A DNA stretch of 64,000 nt from Albula goreensis (Eukaryota; Chordata; Actinopteri; Albuliformes; Albulidae). The DNA is taken from NCBI GenBank assembly GCA_022829145.1, contig CM040755.1, positions 19,630,563 through 19,694,562 of the forward strand. The letters are read 5' to 3'. A program made the position numbers and the translations under genes. Shown one piece after another: positions 36,721 through 50,740 of the stretch. How positions within the stretch are numbered: position 1 is the first letter of the stretch; every line of letters begins with the position of its first letter. A model generated the notes under the pieces. It was given only the letters and a program-made list of their open reading frames with translations. It ran no database searches and was not told where the DNA came from.

Positions 36721-36721
36721 C
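36630..36721. repeat. (CT)46 microsatellite
   Basis: A homopyrimidine/homopurine tract of about 92 bp with a single TTT interruption (about 36705-36707), continuing as a degenerate CCTTCCCTCCC tail. Such mirror-symmetric tracts can form triplex (H-) DNA. The minus frame through it is a poly Arg-Glu artefact. Confidence 0.97.
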
Positions 36722-39700
36722 TTCCCTCCCTCTCTTACACTTGTTTGTAATTGCCCACACTATGTTGCTGTTCACCGTATTCCACATTCCTAGCAGACCA
36801 CATTCCTCACCTTGCTGTGAGCCATCAGCACACCCTTGTGGCAGGTGCACCGTGTCCTGTACCACTCACAGACTGCAAGCTTACTATGTAGTCAAACCAA
36901 CATTTATTCTCTGCCCTGTGCAGACTGTCAGGCTCTAGACCCAAGCACACTGCCAGTGCCTATGTGTTGTTTCAGACTGATTACACATTTTCATTGTCTT
37001 TTGAAAATCATCCACATATATTTCATTGACACCTGTAGCCTCCTTTTTATTGGCAGACCTAAAGAGAAATATATTCATATATTTAATAAAAGAAAAAGCT
37101 GTTCCAGAGTTCTTCCAACTCTCACAATTATATAAAAGTGGTGAGAGTGAAAGTTTGAGCCTTGTGAATGACACAAATGCAAATAAATATGGTAATATTA
37201 CACAGGCATTTAATATCGGGCATTAATGGGCCCTCCTGCTGAATTATCTATAGATCTCTGTGATTCAAAAAGGACCATCAAACCTTAAGTTGAGAAATGT
37301 GGCTTATAATTGAATAATACATTACATATGGCAATTATTTTTGTTACATCAAGACTGAGAAATCAATAACCAAGGGATCAAATCAGTGACTGAAGGGCTC
37401 TTGTCTGTACTCTCTTGTGGCCAATTACATCATCACAGTTTAAACACCTGCGCTGTCTTCTCCTGCTTCAGAGAGTTGTGATACAGCTATATGTGCTATT
37501 GTAAGGAAAAATCATTAATGAGAATGTGATCACAAGCTCTGAAGGAGTGTTTTACAAACACCTAAGATATTGTATCAGGCAATTGTTTTTTTGCAGCAAA
37601 TAAAGACATCTCTATAAACAATAACTGACAAGACAGCTAAGTGGCTTGGCGGAGACACTACACAACTGCAGCTGCAGCTAACATGCAGTGTTAAATAATG
37701 CATATGGCAAATATGGCTGCAAGCCTCCAAACAATCCTTCAGGTTACTTGCATGCCAGGCTGTAAAAGTGCTGTGCTTTAGTAGACAGCATGCTGGTGTT
37801 GTAAATGTAATTTTCTTTTGTCTAAAATATTCAGGGCTTTTTAAAAGATCAGGTATCAGGTCTCATTAAATGTTGATTTGACTTGTGGGTGAGGGGAACA
37901 TGGGAACATCAAAGGTTTTGTGATGTCCAGTGAATACTAAACCACTCATCCCTGTGAAGTATAGAGGCTTCAGTCCACTCACATCTATGCCTCCAGTACA
38001 ATATATTTTGGTAACCCGATCAAAATGGTATGTCATCCTCCATTAACTTAGTTGTTAGTTATACATTTTGTGTTTTTCAGTGGAATCAGGGTGAGGGAAT
38101 TCTTTTTATTTCTTTTTTTTATCTCAGTTTTTAGGCAAGTTGTGCTCTAATGTCACATGTTCTGTTTATGCATTTCTCTGTTGGGCCTCCATCCACAGTC
38201 AGCACTGGCACAATCTGCATTCAATTCCACACTGTTGGGTGAAAGCAAACATTCAAAGTGTTATATGCTGAAGGGTATGGCGGGCCTATGCAGGTATTCT
38301 TCTTAGTTTTGGCTTTTATTTTAAAATACATACAGGGAAATGTAATGCACAGTTCAGCTCTTACACACAGCATGACCCTTTCATTTGTAAAAATCAATCT
38401 GTTCAAACTGGCCATGTAGTGGCACAGTAATTGAAGTTACATTCTCAGTTTGGATATGGTCTGATGACAAGGTTGGGTTTGCATCCAATAGCGACTCTTG
38501 TTGGGTGAGGATTTAGAGGATATGTGGTCTGGACCAAAAGCGAGTCAAATCAAGTGAGGGAGAGACTGAGCGAATGAGACAGAGAAGTTGAAAACACTCA
38601 CTATCAGACAGGTTGAAGACACATGGAGAAGAAAAGCAGGGAGCTGATGAAATAATTGTCATTGGTGGGAACATACTGCTCCACCACTCTTACATGGAGA
38701 GATGGAGAGAGAAAAAGAGAGTGAATCACTGGAAGGTGTTTTAAGAGAAGGTTAACACATCCGCAGGCTACTTGGATGAAGACATGTGCAACCAATGGAC
38801 TTAACATCAAAAGAACGTGTATTTTCAGCTATTCTGTGTGGTGAGTTTGCTTTGGATGTTTCATGGAATCTGGGTACAGATCCATGGTCCTCTCTCTCTC
38901 TCCCCCATCTCCATCACATCGATATAAGCAGAAACCTGGGTAGAAATCTTGCTGAACCAAAAGGAATTTAAAGTTATTTGCCTCTTCCATTTGAGGAATT
39001 GCACAGAATTTTAATTGTCTTTAAAAGTCAAGGGAAACCCTGTTAACAAATCCTCCCCCTCTTCAGTGTGCAGCAAGTACCCTCAGGTGAAGAGGAATAA
39101 GAAGAAAAGAAGAGTATAGGCTGCTGGTTTTCTGCAGTGAGGAGAGAAAAAAATCCTTGACCATTAGTTTGAGTGAGGACTTTAATCAGATGGATGACAA
39201 TACAAAGGACAAATGTGATACGCATCCCGTGTGAGTTCCAGCATGAATGTGTATCAGCCCTGAAGCCTTGTGATGTCTCTGACCTGCTGCTTCAAAGTGC
39301 CTGCTGGACCGCTGGACCTCTCTGTGTGTGCGCGCTTCAGACAAAAGCTTTGTTCATGCTCCCCTTTGTTCATAATAAAGTCAAACTGCAACATTGTTCC
39401 TCTGAGATGTGCTGGTTCTGTAAAAAAAACAGCCCTGAAACAAGTGGAGGAAACCTATGTGTGTGGGGGGCTCAACAGGCCTCATTACAGCCACAGGAAG
39501 GGATGCTGAGCACCTCTCAGAACAGTGCCCTGCAAATTAGGGGTTAGCCAATTTAACCAATAAAACATTAGCCGTGCCTCATGAATATCATGACACTGTT
39601 AACTCTTTAACTTGGGTTTGCCTGTGTGCGGCAGTAGAACCTGCTGAAACCACAATGATGACAGAACTCTATGAGAATGGACATGTGTGGACATGTGACA

Positions 39701-41437
39701 AACTGTCACATCTGAAACATTGTTCTGCATTTACTCAAACTAATTTTACTACAAAAAAACTACAAATAAAGTAAAAAAAATAACATTAATTCACATTTAT
39801 TCCACACATTCTCATTTGTCTACCATATACTGTCTGGTGTGTATTAAGTGATGCCATGTTGTTACATTTATATTACAGGTATTCACAAATATGCATGCAT
39901 TTTTGCACGTCACATGAAATTCATTTAAATGTTTTTTTTTTAGGATGAGTAAGCACAAGCAAAATATTCCTTCCATTATATGATGTATTTTATGTTGCAG
40001 GGTATACAAAGAGCTACAACGATCATAATACAGCTAAATGAAAGTAATGAAAAACAAAAAATGTTGTAAAATAGCAAAAAACCACATTTGAAATTGTTTG
40101 TCAAAATAAAAACTGCTTTGCAGTCATGACTGTATTCCGATTACCAGAACAGAGAAACCCCAAAATGAGTGTCTAATCCAGGGACAGTGGTACCACAAAT
40201 GCCATTGTATACCAACCACATGGCCAGCTCCTATATTGTGTCCTTTTCCCATGTTTCATAACTGCAGGGTATCGTGGGTAACAGAAGTTGTGCCTCCAAA
40301 CATCCATTGCAACAGTACAATACTCTGACACACCCTTTAATGAAGTTTCAGAGGATGCAATTGTAATGTTTTGGTTGAAAAGCAGTTGTAAATATCTAAA
40401 TATCTATTTCATCAGAGGATGATCACTGTAAAAGTGGAACTTTAACATGTGGTCAGTGTTCCAGTCACAGAAATAGTGAGCAGACCAAACTGGGAGGTGC
40501 TTTGTCTCTGGAAATAGTTACTCGGAGAGAAGAGAAGAGAGGCAGCAGCTCAGGAGTGAGCCTTTCCTCCAGAGACACAGGGGAGGGCAGGGGGAGTTTC
40601 AGAAGTTGAAAGTGTGGCTGGGAGACAATACTGTCATCCACCCCTCTATCTGTAGTGTGCTAGCTGTGATTTTTAAGGTGGGACCAGACCACTGGGCTAA
40701 TGGTGTTCTTTGCACAACAAAGCAGGCCCCCACAGTCCAGCCTTTCAGCACGCGAGCAGGGTTTCATCCTGCTGCACCATTGTGCTTCTCCTCTCCCTCT
40801 TTTCAGGTCTCAGAACGTCATAAGCACAGCTATGTTTTTTCTGCTCACTCATTTTTGTAGACTGCTCAGAAAGATGCTATTACAACCTCCTCATCAAGAA
40901 ACCAGTGAGGCAACCATTAAAATTCATCACATTTCAGGTTTGGGATGAATTGTCTCAATTAGTTGTTAATTAATGCCAATTGAGCACAGCTGCACCAGGT
41001 GGATATAAGAACATGAGCTTTTCTCTGATCGATTGCACACTTCATCCACAGATCGAATGTGTTACATTTAGGGACCATATGATATTTACAATAAGGGATA
41101 TGTAGAAGGATTTGGGGGAGGGTCTCAGTCCTCGGTTGAGCTGTGCTTTTTAAATTCAGCAGAGGGCAGGGACATTTTAATTGTAATGGATGAGATTTAG
41201 AAAGTTGCTTTATAATTAATAAATAAAATAAAATGAAATAATCAATGCTATAATTCGGCACTGGACAGACAGGCTCCCTTTGCTGTGTCCTCAGCTTTTG
41301 CCTAGGCTTAGGGAGAGGTTAGTTTTCCATCCTCAACATCTCTGCTCTGTCTTCTATAATTATGGCCTTTTGGTGATAACAGAGTCATCTTTTTTAAAGC
41401 AGACTGGGAGGGCCATATGATTTTTTTTTTCTTACAG
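36722..41437. other. Long non-coding stretch, no gene recognised
   Basis: No exon, transposon or long repeat is supported. The largest open frame (39173-39547 plus) opens with GTG, not ATG, and has no domain. Purine-rich degenerate patches with GAGA words occur at 38556-38740. An acceptor-like TCTCCCTCTTTTCAG ends at 40806 without a matching donor. Confidence 0.5.
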
Positions 41438-41707
41438 GTCATCAATACTCATGTTAAAGAGGTTCCATTTTCTCTGCATTCCCCTTATCATAAATATAAG
41501 TCACACCAAGTTCATCATGTCTGTTTGTTCAGATTCAATAATCCTAACTTTATCATAGCCAATTGCCTTTTTGGATTGGATGACCTGAACATATTTGATG
41601 GCCAGTTGCATGGCTTTACATCCCTGTTCCATTTAGTGAACATTGCAGGTAGCATAGGCGGACTGCAGGCACTAGATCACCCAGAGAAGTGTCTCTTGCA
41701 TAAACAG
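41438..41707 (+). other. Candidate 270-nt internal exon (unassigned)
   Basis: A very strong acceptor (poly-T10 then CTTACAG, ending 41437) opens this segment and a consensus donor (AAACAG|GTAGGG, GT at 41708) closes it. The 270 nt equal 90 codons with phase 0 at both ends, and one frame is open throughout, from VINTHVKEVPF to CLLHKQ. A second donor-like CAG|GTAGCA occurs inside at about 41648. The peptide is rich in His, Phe, Leu and Asn and matches no domain I know. CpG is nearly absent, which is neutral. Phase 0 would fit the 8-codon start at 27969, but nothing else links them. Confidence 0.2.
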
Positions 41708-41708
41708 G

Positions 41709-44700
41709 TAGGGAAACCCTGCTGAGGGACACCTTAGGCAACACTCTGACCAATTCTGAACTCCCTGCAGCACTCACGGCCGGTATTAGCACAGCTAACT
41801 CACTGCAACAAAGACGAGTGCTGTAGGTGGACACCACCCTGGAGGCCTTAGCAGTTTCCGCAGAAATACTGATATGTTTTCTTCATCAGTCATACAGTAC
41901 AGGCTTCTCATTGTCAATTACAATTAGACTCCAACCTGTCTGAGACCTGTACTGGTATTTAAACACAGCAGGCTTTACATGAGAGAGCACACCCCAGTGC
42001 ACAACGGCAGCATTCAGAGAGGGGGTAGGGACTCTACAGTGCTGTGCTGAGAAAGGTAATTTAATGTTGTTTTACACATATCTATCCATTCTGATAAATG
42101 GGACATTATGCTAATGTAGCACACTGCTGTGATGTTCCCTTACTAGCTACCCAATGCACTGTTGAACAGATGACGTGTAATGCACATACACACACACACA
42201 CACACACAAACATACACAGGGTGAATGGATCAGGAGCATAACAGACAGGCCACCAGCACAGAGTCACCATTGTTCCCTCAACGAGTTAGGAACATACTAG
42301 ATGAGGGATTGCTTGGAAATACTCAATGTATTTAGAAATGTTAATGTTTTTCATTGCTTTTTCATCTTACTAGTTCCACATCCATAAATGTTTGATATTT
42401 TTTGTGATTCTTAACAATAAAGCATCACTAATCCAAACAGTGAACTGCCAGGACTGCATCTAGTATAATCTAAATTTCCTGGGGCTTGAGGCAAATCCCA
42501 CCCAGATGTAATTCACTAACAAGCCACAAAATATCGTCATTCTAAGGCATTCTGAGATATTGAACTCAACAGGGCTTATGGCAAAGTCAGGAGAAAACTG
42601 CTTTTTGAAGCTGAATTGACTGATTTTTGGCTGGCTCATTCTTTTCATTTATGTCAGCAGAGCATGCAAAGGGATTTTGAAAACAGATATTTATCATCAA
42701 TGTATATCATCTCCAAGTCAATGTATATATGTATCTTCCAAATAAAAACATAGAGTAAAATATACTGTATTTTTTTTTCTTGGGGGGCAGTAAAACTGAC
42801 ATGACTCTCTAACACCATCTTGTGGTAAATGACAGAATTATACATACCATATGACACTGTCCTCGCAGCTCAATGCAAAATAAGTACATCAGGAGTAATT
42901 CAATTTTTGTAATTTCATTTAAAATCCCAATTTTTCCTATTTGAGGGGAATATTGCAGACTGTAAGTACCATAGGCCATCTTAGCTGTGTGCCCTTGTAC
43001 AGGATTATTTAAGGATTTCTACAAATGAAATATGCTGACAGGGACATCAGACATTACTTACATGAGTTACAAATACTTGTACTGATGAAGACCTATTGCA
43101 GACAGCCACAAGACAGAGGATTTAATTAATATTTCCGTAACTATAATAAAAAGACAGTTTTAAACAATGGTAATATGTCTTATTTGTTGAGAGTTTAGCT
43201 GTACCTTGTACCAGAAATAGGGCAAGGTAAAATTTTATTACGATATACTTTTCCCATTCCATATTTTCTATAGGTTAACATCACATCCCTTTCTTTTAGG
43301 CAAAAACTGTTGAGTGCAGGAAAATTCTTATCAAACCCAAGTACCACTGATGTTCTCCATATGTAGTATTTTGAGGTCCATTGCATTACATTTTACAAGT
43401 ATGGTATATTCTCATCAAACAGGGCTTATTGTTCATTGAAACTATGTTAGTAATCATTGTGATGATAACTTCTAGAAACCTATCACAATCAATGGCTGAT
43501 GGAGTGGAGAAGCTCTGAATCCCACTGCATTTGATTCAAGTCAACTCTTCACATTTTTATATCTGCACAATAAAAGGCATGGAGTTATGTTTCATTAAAT
43601 TTAATGTCATGGACAGCAAATTTTCAAAGCTAATCTTTAAAATCTCGCAAAGACTTTGGAAACTTCAGCTGGGGGAAATTTAGATCAAATACAAAAGTTT
43701 CATTACTGCAGACACGGAGGAAGTCAAATTAGGCACTAAGATTATATTAATTTAAACCCAGAAGATTCCCATGCACAGTGCATATTATGAATATAATATG
43801 AATATGCTGTATAATTGAGCAGATTCTTGTAGAAGGCGGTGTGGAGGAGGCTTGAGGGTGGATTTCTTCTTTGGCAATGAAAGAACACATTCTCTCTGGC
43901 AGTCCACAGGTTCAGACATTTTATCCCAATTTGAGTGTCAGAGGTAGCTGGTTTTGGGTCTGGATATGCGTTGGGCAGATATCTTGTCCTTGCAATGGGG
44001 TGTGGAAAGATTTAATCAGGTGGTAAAACATGTAGTTTGAAGTTTTGTGCCTTACTTTTATGCTATTTCATTTTTCCTCCAAAGTCTGGAACTGCCAGTT
44101 GAGGCTCTTGAGTCACATCACAGCCACCATTAGATGGTGGTAAATGATGAGCCTGTCTGGACAGAATGACCTTTTCTTGTCACTATGTACTCCCATGTTC
44201 CTATTATTCTTATGCTACACTGTTCAGTATTTTGGTGCTTTATAAGAAACTTAAGATTCAAGATGTGTTACATTTAAAATCAAATATGAAATGAACAGAG
44301 GCATGTGTTTTCTCCTTGTGGGAACAAAATGTGCCAGACTGGTTCTTTGAAGGATTCTGCTCTGAACAGTAGGCAGTATGATGAGCCTAGATGTAAAAAA
44401 TGGCCTGTTCTCCCTCATAAACAGTCTTATGGTTTTTAGGTGATATGGGCCACCATGGCAGTGTGTCTGTCTTGATTCCTTCACCCAACCTGTATCCACA
44501 CCCTTTTTACTCCTTCATTGGCCTGGCTGTGGGGACATCAGTGTAGCACACTGCTGCTTTCTGTGGGCTATTTTTAATGGACTCCATTAATAATAAACAT
44601 GAATATTATTTGTGTGTTTTGTGTATAGCTAAAAACACAGTGTCCTGTGTCACCATTTTGGCATGTTGCCAGTGGCTTTAATTGTCTTATAATATATTTA

Positions 44701-46710
44701 AGCAAGCCCAACAGTGTAATCTAATAAAAAGCTGTTTTATAGCAGCAGAGAGAAAAAAAAACAGCTGGCCAAAGCATTTTTTTAGCTAGCTGCTCAAAGA
44801 TAGAGCCTCTGGAAGACTGCCCCACTTTTCTCTCTCATTGTGATTGGACTGGTTTAAGATGCCAGAAGAGCTGAGAGGTCGGCTGGCAGCAGTAGATGGG
44901 AGATTATTCACTGGCTCTTGATTGGCTGCCTTGGGCAGGGCATAAGCCCACTGCACCTGCAGTATGTATGCCTCTCTCCACTCTACTCTAATGTACTGCA
45001 CACTCCTTGATGACACTCTCAAGATCACCCCCTTCTGGTTGACAGCTGCCATTAAAGAGACCCATTGGATGCTCAAGACTGAGCTTGGATGTAGTATCAC
45101 CTTCGTAATGGTCCTCAATCCTGGAAGACTCATGCTGCAGAGATTGATGGCTTTACTCAATGGTCAATTTAACAAGTTGGCTACACAGTTTACTCACCTT
45201 CCATTGTTTTTTTTTTTGGGTTTCAAGTGGTTGTGGGACGTAAGGTGTAAAACAGAACCCAGCAGACCCTGTGGATCCCCAAACCACTATTGAGGATCAG
45301 AGCTCTAGACCAGCCTCAGCCCAAGCCCTCTAGAGCCACAGGGACTGCCGGTTTGTGGTTCCACCACTGAAGTTTAGTAACAACAAAAATCTGCTGGACT
45401 TCCAGCTCTTCTGGGTCAAGGATAGGGAGACTTGCTCTGAATGGGTGGGAAAATGAAGGGCCTGGATGGGCTGATTAGACTGGCTGTTCTTGTCATCAGA
45501 CATACTTATGATCCTAAATATGGAGGAGCAAAGCTCAGAGCCACTTAAGAGACAAGTTAACTAAAATATTTTATCAACATTAAGAAAAACCCAACAAAGC
45601 CACCTATAATCCACATCATAAACAACCATGATTGCTCACTGTCCCACTGTAGAACTGCCCAAAGGTAAATTATGGAATTATTATATGCAATTGATTTTAT
45701 CTGCATTCAGACAAAAAGGCTGAGACATGTCAGCGTTTTTATTAGCATTCATATTAGATTCATTTTATTTAATCTCACTTCATGTTATCTTCATGTAATC
45801 AGAGAGCATAATTAAGAATTCAGTTCTTTTTTCAATGACAAAAGATGACATTTGGACCCACAAGGGTCTTGATAGGGAAAATATGACAGTATCCTAACTG
45901 AACAGTTCCACTTTGAGTATTGAAGCAAAGGCAGCTAAATGGAAATAGTGGTGTATGGTACTGGTGGAGTGAGTAATATAAGTATTCTAATGTTTATCAA
46001 CAAAAACCACTAGATGGTGCTTTTGTACAGACATAGATACAGAGGCCTCTGTGCTGAACATAGGGTCAGTCCATGCCTCCAGGTGAAGATGGGCTTGTTC
46101 CTCACTCTTGAAAGAACGGACAGAAACATAAACGTGTACAGAAGGGTTCGGACATTCAGTTCTCAGTAACCCTCCCACCTCCTGCCTTGCTAAATTCAGC
46201 ATCAATACAACATTTTTGACCCAAATACAGTATCTGTGGGTGTAGATAAAAGATTTTTAACTGATTTATTCTGCCGCTTTAAAGCTGCCAAAAACCCATC
46301 AAAAGTGCATTACAACCTCCAAATGTTCTACCTGTTCTGTGTCATAATGAGTGTCATTATCTGATTCAGTGGAGAAATATAAGTAACATAAGTATGGCAT
46401 GGCCCCCTGAGTATGTGGATGACAGACCCTCCGTGGGGCAAGAGAACAGTAGTTCAATTCAGGTGGGAAAAAGTGGGAAAAAATGCTGAATAGAAAAAAA
46501 AAGCATACACTTTGTACTAATGGGAAGATAAAGGTGCCAATTCTGTCTGAAATGAACAGAAAAAACATCAACCAGCAGACAGGTACCACCCTGTCTAGTC
46601 TAGTTATCACTGAGTCTCTTTGTGTCAGCAGAATACATGTCCTTTGATATTTACAGTAAATATGTACTTAGACACGTCAGGCCAAAGTTTCAAAACTTTG
46701 ATCTTTCAGT
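41709..46710. other. Long non-coding stretch, no gene recognised
   Basis: Holds a short (AC)n at 42186-42208 and otherwise no identifiable feature. Paired opposite-strand frames at 44786-45293 lack domains. A T12 run at about 45206-45217 is followed by GGG. I see no transposon ends. Confidence 0.5.
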
Positions 46711-46827
46711 ATATTATATTATATTATATTATATTATATTATATTATATTATATTATATTATATTATATTATATTATATTATATTATATTATATTATATT
46801 ATATTATATTATATTATATTATATTAT
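46711..46827. repeat. (ATATT)23 pentanucleotide repeat
   Basis: A perfect pentanucleotide tract of 117 bp. Two plus-strand frames remain open through it (poly Tyr-Ile-Leu), an artefact of a stop-free unit. Pure AT composition makes it a likely DNA-unwinding, unstable site. Confidence 0.97.
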
Positions 46828-47569
46828 GGCCATAAAGGTGACTGTATACAAGGTCCATCCTTCATGACACACACACACTGACATGTTAAAAAATAGAAAA
46901 TGAAACAAAGAACACACATTGTGCACTATATAGATGCACCTATGTCTGCCATTCTATAGAAGGTAAAATGTAAGCTGTGCAGATTGGGCACATGATCTGC
47001 TAAAACTTTTGTTTTGTAAGGGATGATTGAGTCATTTCTGAACACTGAAAGCTATAACATATATGTGATATTCATATTTGAATGAAAGGAAAAGGACACT
47101 AATGGAGAAGTCTGGAACTGTGTGATATCTGTGCCAGGGCAAACTTCACTTCATATTGTTGCAGCCACCTGTTCTCTGTACATGGATAAAATTTATGCAA
47201 TATAGACAGTTTTGCAATTAACATAGCAGCAATTACTCAAGGTAATGTGCTATATTTTGAGTGTATTTCTATGAGTTTGGACGATTAAGGTAAAGCTGTA
47301 AGTCTCTAGTCAGAGACTTATAAGCCCATCAACTACTCCCACTGAGCTGTCTGACAGGACTGGAGAGGAAGAAGAGGAGGAACTGAGTAGGAGTATGGGG
47401 TGGAAAAGTAGGAAGGCAGGAAAGGAGAAGGAAAAAGAGGGAAAGAGAGATGTTGCCAGTAGGTAGCAGTCGAGAGTGAGTCTATTTGACAGGGGCAGAA
47501 ATCTGTCACTGCGTATCTGCATGCTCTTCATGCTCCATAGCCATAACCAAACACTGACCCATATAAACA
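46828..47569. other. Non-coding stretch, no gene recognised
   Basis: No exon recognised. A purine-rich patch (GGAAGAAGAGGAGG region) lies at 47367-47455. Confidence 0.5.
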
Positions 47570-47870
47570 ATCAGGTCAGATAACAGCGAGGACAGGGATG
47601 GTATAACAAGAGGCGGTCTGGCCAGTTAATCATTCATGTTATCATGTGTAAAATGCCCCCACACAAAACAGCTGTGGCTTATTACTCTGAAGAGGAAAAA
47701 CTGCGATGCAGTCCTGCCATTTGCTACGTAATATTGTAATGTGGGTTGGAAAGAGCTGTGTTGTTATGCTGAATGGGGGAGCTGCCGCTGGCCCTATCTG
47801 CCTGAGAGGCATATTTCTCTAAATAGTTTCAGGAAAAGAAAACTGAACAAGTGAATCAACTGAGACACAT
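47570..47870. promoter_or_regulatory. Candidate conserved non-coding element
   Basis: Repeat-free block with CCAGTTAATCATTCATGTTA, AAACTGCGATGCAGTC, GCTACGTAATATTGTAATG and GAGCTGCCGCTGGCC. Several CpGs persist in it. No coding frame. Enhancer-like by texture only. Confidence 0.3.
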
Positions 47871-49043
<1,173 letters not shown>

Positions 49044-49259
49044 GGGGGTGTCGCATTCAAGATGTGGTTCTCCAGAAAATTTATTCCAATCATCTACAGT
49101 AGTGCAGTGGAAGAATATCTTCATTGCTGAGATAAGTGCTGTGAGATTTATTGGGATCCATAAGGCTTTGTTGTCCTTATACTCGTGTGTGAAAAAAACA
49201 TACACACATGCCTGTAACGTATGCATGCAAGAGTGTGGGTGCCAAAGCATTAGGGCCTT

Positions 49260-49500
49260 TTGTGTCCTTCATAAAATCATTGTTAGAGCCTAATCCAATT
49301 ACATTAACATGGGAGCTTTCCAGTAAAATCTAACAAAGCCCTTCAAGATTACGAGCCTTTTCCGTACAGTACGCTGATCTGATCATTGTTAATTATCAGC
49401 ATCACATGAGCAGTTAGATTTCAGTGCGCTGCTCACACCTGCAAACAGATAAACCCCCACTCTTTTGCACATGCTTCTGTGGGACCTGAGGATGAGTGTC
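49260..49500. promoter_or_regulatory. Candidate conserved non-coding element
   Basis: Repeat-free block including AGCCTAATCCAATTACATTA, GATCATTGTTAATTATCAGC and CAGTGCGCTGCTCACACC. It combines SOX-like ATTGTT and homeodomain TAATTA cores. Inference from texture. Confidence 0.35.
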
Positions 49501-49523
49501 CACAGAATGAGTAAATGTACATG

Positions 49524-49658
49524 TTAATGCTCATCTGAAGGAGGGCCGGCCTCATTGAAGGGCACAGTGGGACCGCGCCTCGCGAGGCTGATCCAGCACA
49601 TGATCCGCTCCTTCCCAGTGATGGAAGACCAAGCCTTCCCCGTTACACAGATGAAAGT
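49524..49658 (+). other. CpG-dense 44-codon open segment (unassigned)
   Basis: After a TAA at about 49521-49523, a plus-strand frame reads CSSEGGPASLKGTVGPRLAR and then LIQHMIRSFPVMEDQAFPVT up to a TAA near 49658. Seven CpGs lie within it (GGGCCGGCC, GACCGCGCCTCGCGAGG, ATCCGC, CCCGTT), unlike the CpG-poor surroundings, and the amino-acid mix is protein-like. There is no upstream ATG in frame and no convincing splice pair. It could be an exon remnant, part of a conserved element, or chance. I recognise no family. Confidence 0.2.
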
Positions 49659-49659
49659 G

Positions 49660-50740
49660 TAATGTAAAATGTATGACTGATTTTTCAAAACATAATGTTC
49701 TTTTCTTTTCTATAATGTTTATTTTGAACATCTTCTCACAGAGTAGCACCCAGGCCCACCCAGCTGCACTGCGGTCCAGCCCCTTAACAGTGCTGCCATT
49801 GTGCCAGGGGTACATTAGGTTCCTAATTGACAAGAGAAGCTGGGGTCACACACTGAAAAACTCTCCTTGGGTGTTGTTTCGATCTTGGTATCAGTGTCAG
49901 CAACTGAATTCAGACACCAACTGGGAGGCCCTTCCTCAAAAAAGAGGCTCATGAGTCATACTGTGGTGCAGGGAAGTTAGAAGTAGCTTGCTAAATTATA
50001 CCAAAAGGTAGGTTGTTTTGTAAAAGACAATACATTGCTTGCAGGTCATTTTTACTAACTTAAGGATGCTGTCTTGGAAGAATGTGTCGCTGTATTTTCA
50101 CTATGTGCTTGTTTATTCCTTGCTTATGTTTCAAATATCATTACTTAGCAGCTGTCTATCTGGATGTTTTTGTTTGTGACACTTTTGGTATGACTGGTAT
50201 GTACAGATTATCTATGCACTTTCTGACAACTGAAATTATGATATTGAAATTGTAACTTTAGGAAATGTCAAACTTCTTGTGTGTTTTATTAATGGTACTG
50301 TCATTGAAAAGTTGCATTGTATTACTAATAATATTATGGTATTCTTGTTTAGCTGTATTAAAACATCATTAGCTAGCTAACTAGCCATCAGTGCACCTTT
50401 GAGCAGAAATTTGATATGATTAGTTTTCCCTAGAAAACTTCCGTAGTTTTTCCTAGTTTTTCTATAGTATTATGCAGTTAAATTGCTATTTAATATAACA
50501 CAAAGAACAATGTATAGAGTTTTAACCAACCAACAACCATAAGGGGTTTCTGCTTTTAGTCACCAACTTGTCTCTTTAGTAGCAAGCACATACCCAAACA
50601 GCCCTGATTATGGGTGTAGCAGCTAATGTATTTGTAGTAATTGGGTGCACAGTCATGATTCCGGGCGCCACTGACTTTCAGATCTATGTAGCTGTTTAAT
50701 TGTAATTATAAATCACAGATGAGTATAAAATGATTTCAGT
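49660..50740. other. Non-coding stretch, no gene recognised
   Basis: An acceptor-like TCTTCTCACAG lies at 49731-49741. No donor pairs with it in a convincing open segment. The rest is AT-rich. Confidence 0.45.

Noticed and set aside
36614-36865. Arg-Glu-rich minus-strand frame
   Set aside because: Translation of the (CT)46 tract.
39173-39547. 124-codon plus-strand frame
   Set aside because: It opens at GTG, has no domain, and overlaps another frame (39270-39509) in a different register.
40792-40806. Strong splice acceptor TCTCCCTCTTTTCAG
   Set aside because: No matching donor follows within a convincing open frame. Isolated acceptor-like sites are frequent by chance.
44786-45330. Possible transposon ends around GGTCCTCAATCCTGG and AACCACTATTGAGGATC
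   Set aside because: The two words do not form a proper terminal inverted repeat and no target duplication is visible.
46620-46867. Tyr-Ile-Leu repeat frames
   Set aside because: Translation of the ATATT pentanucleotide array.
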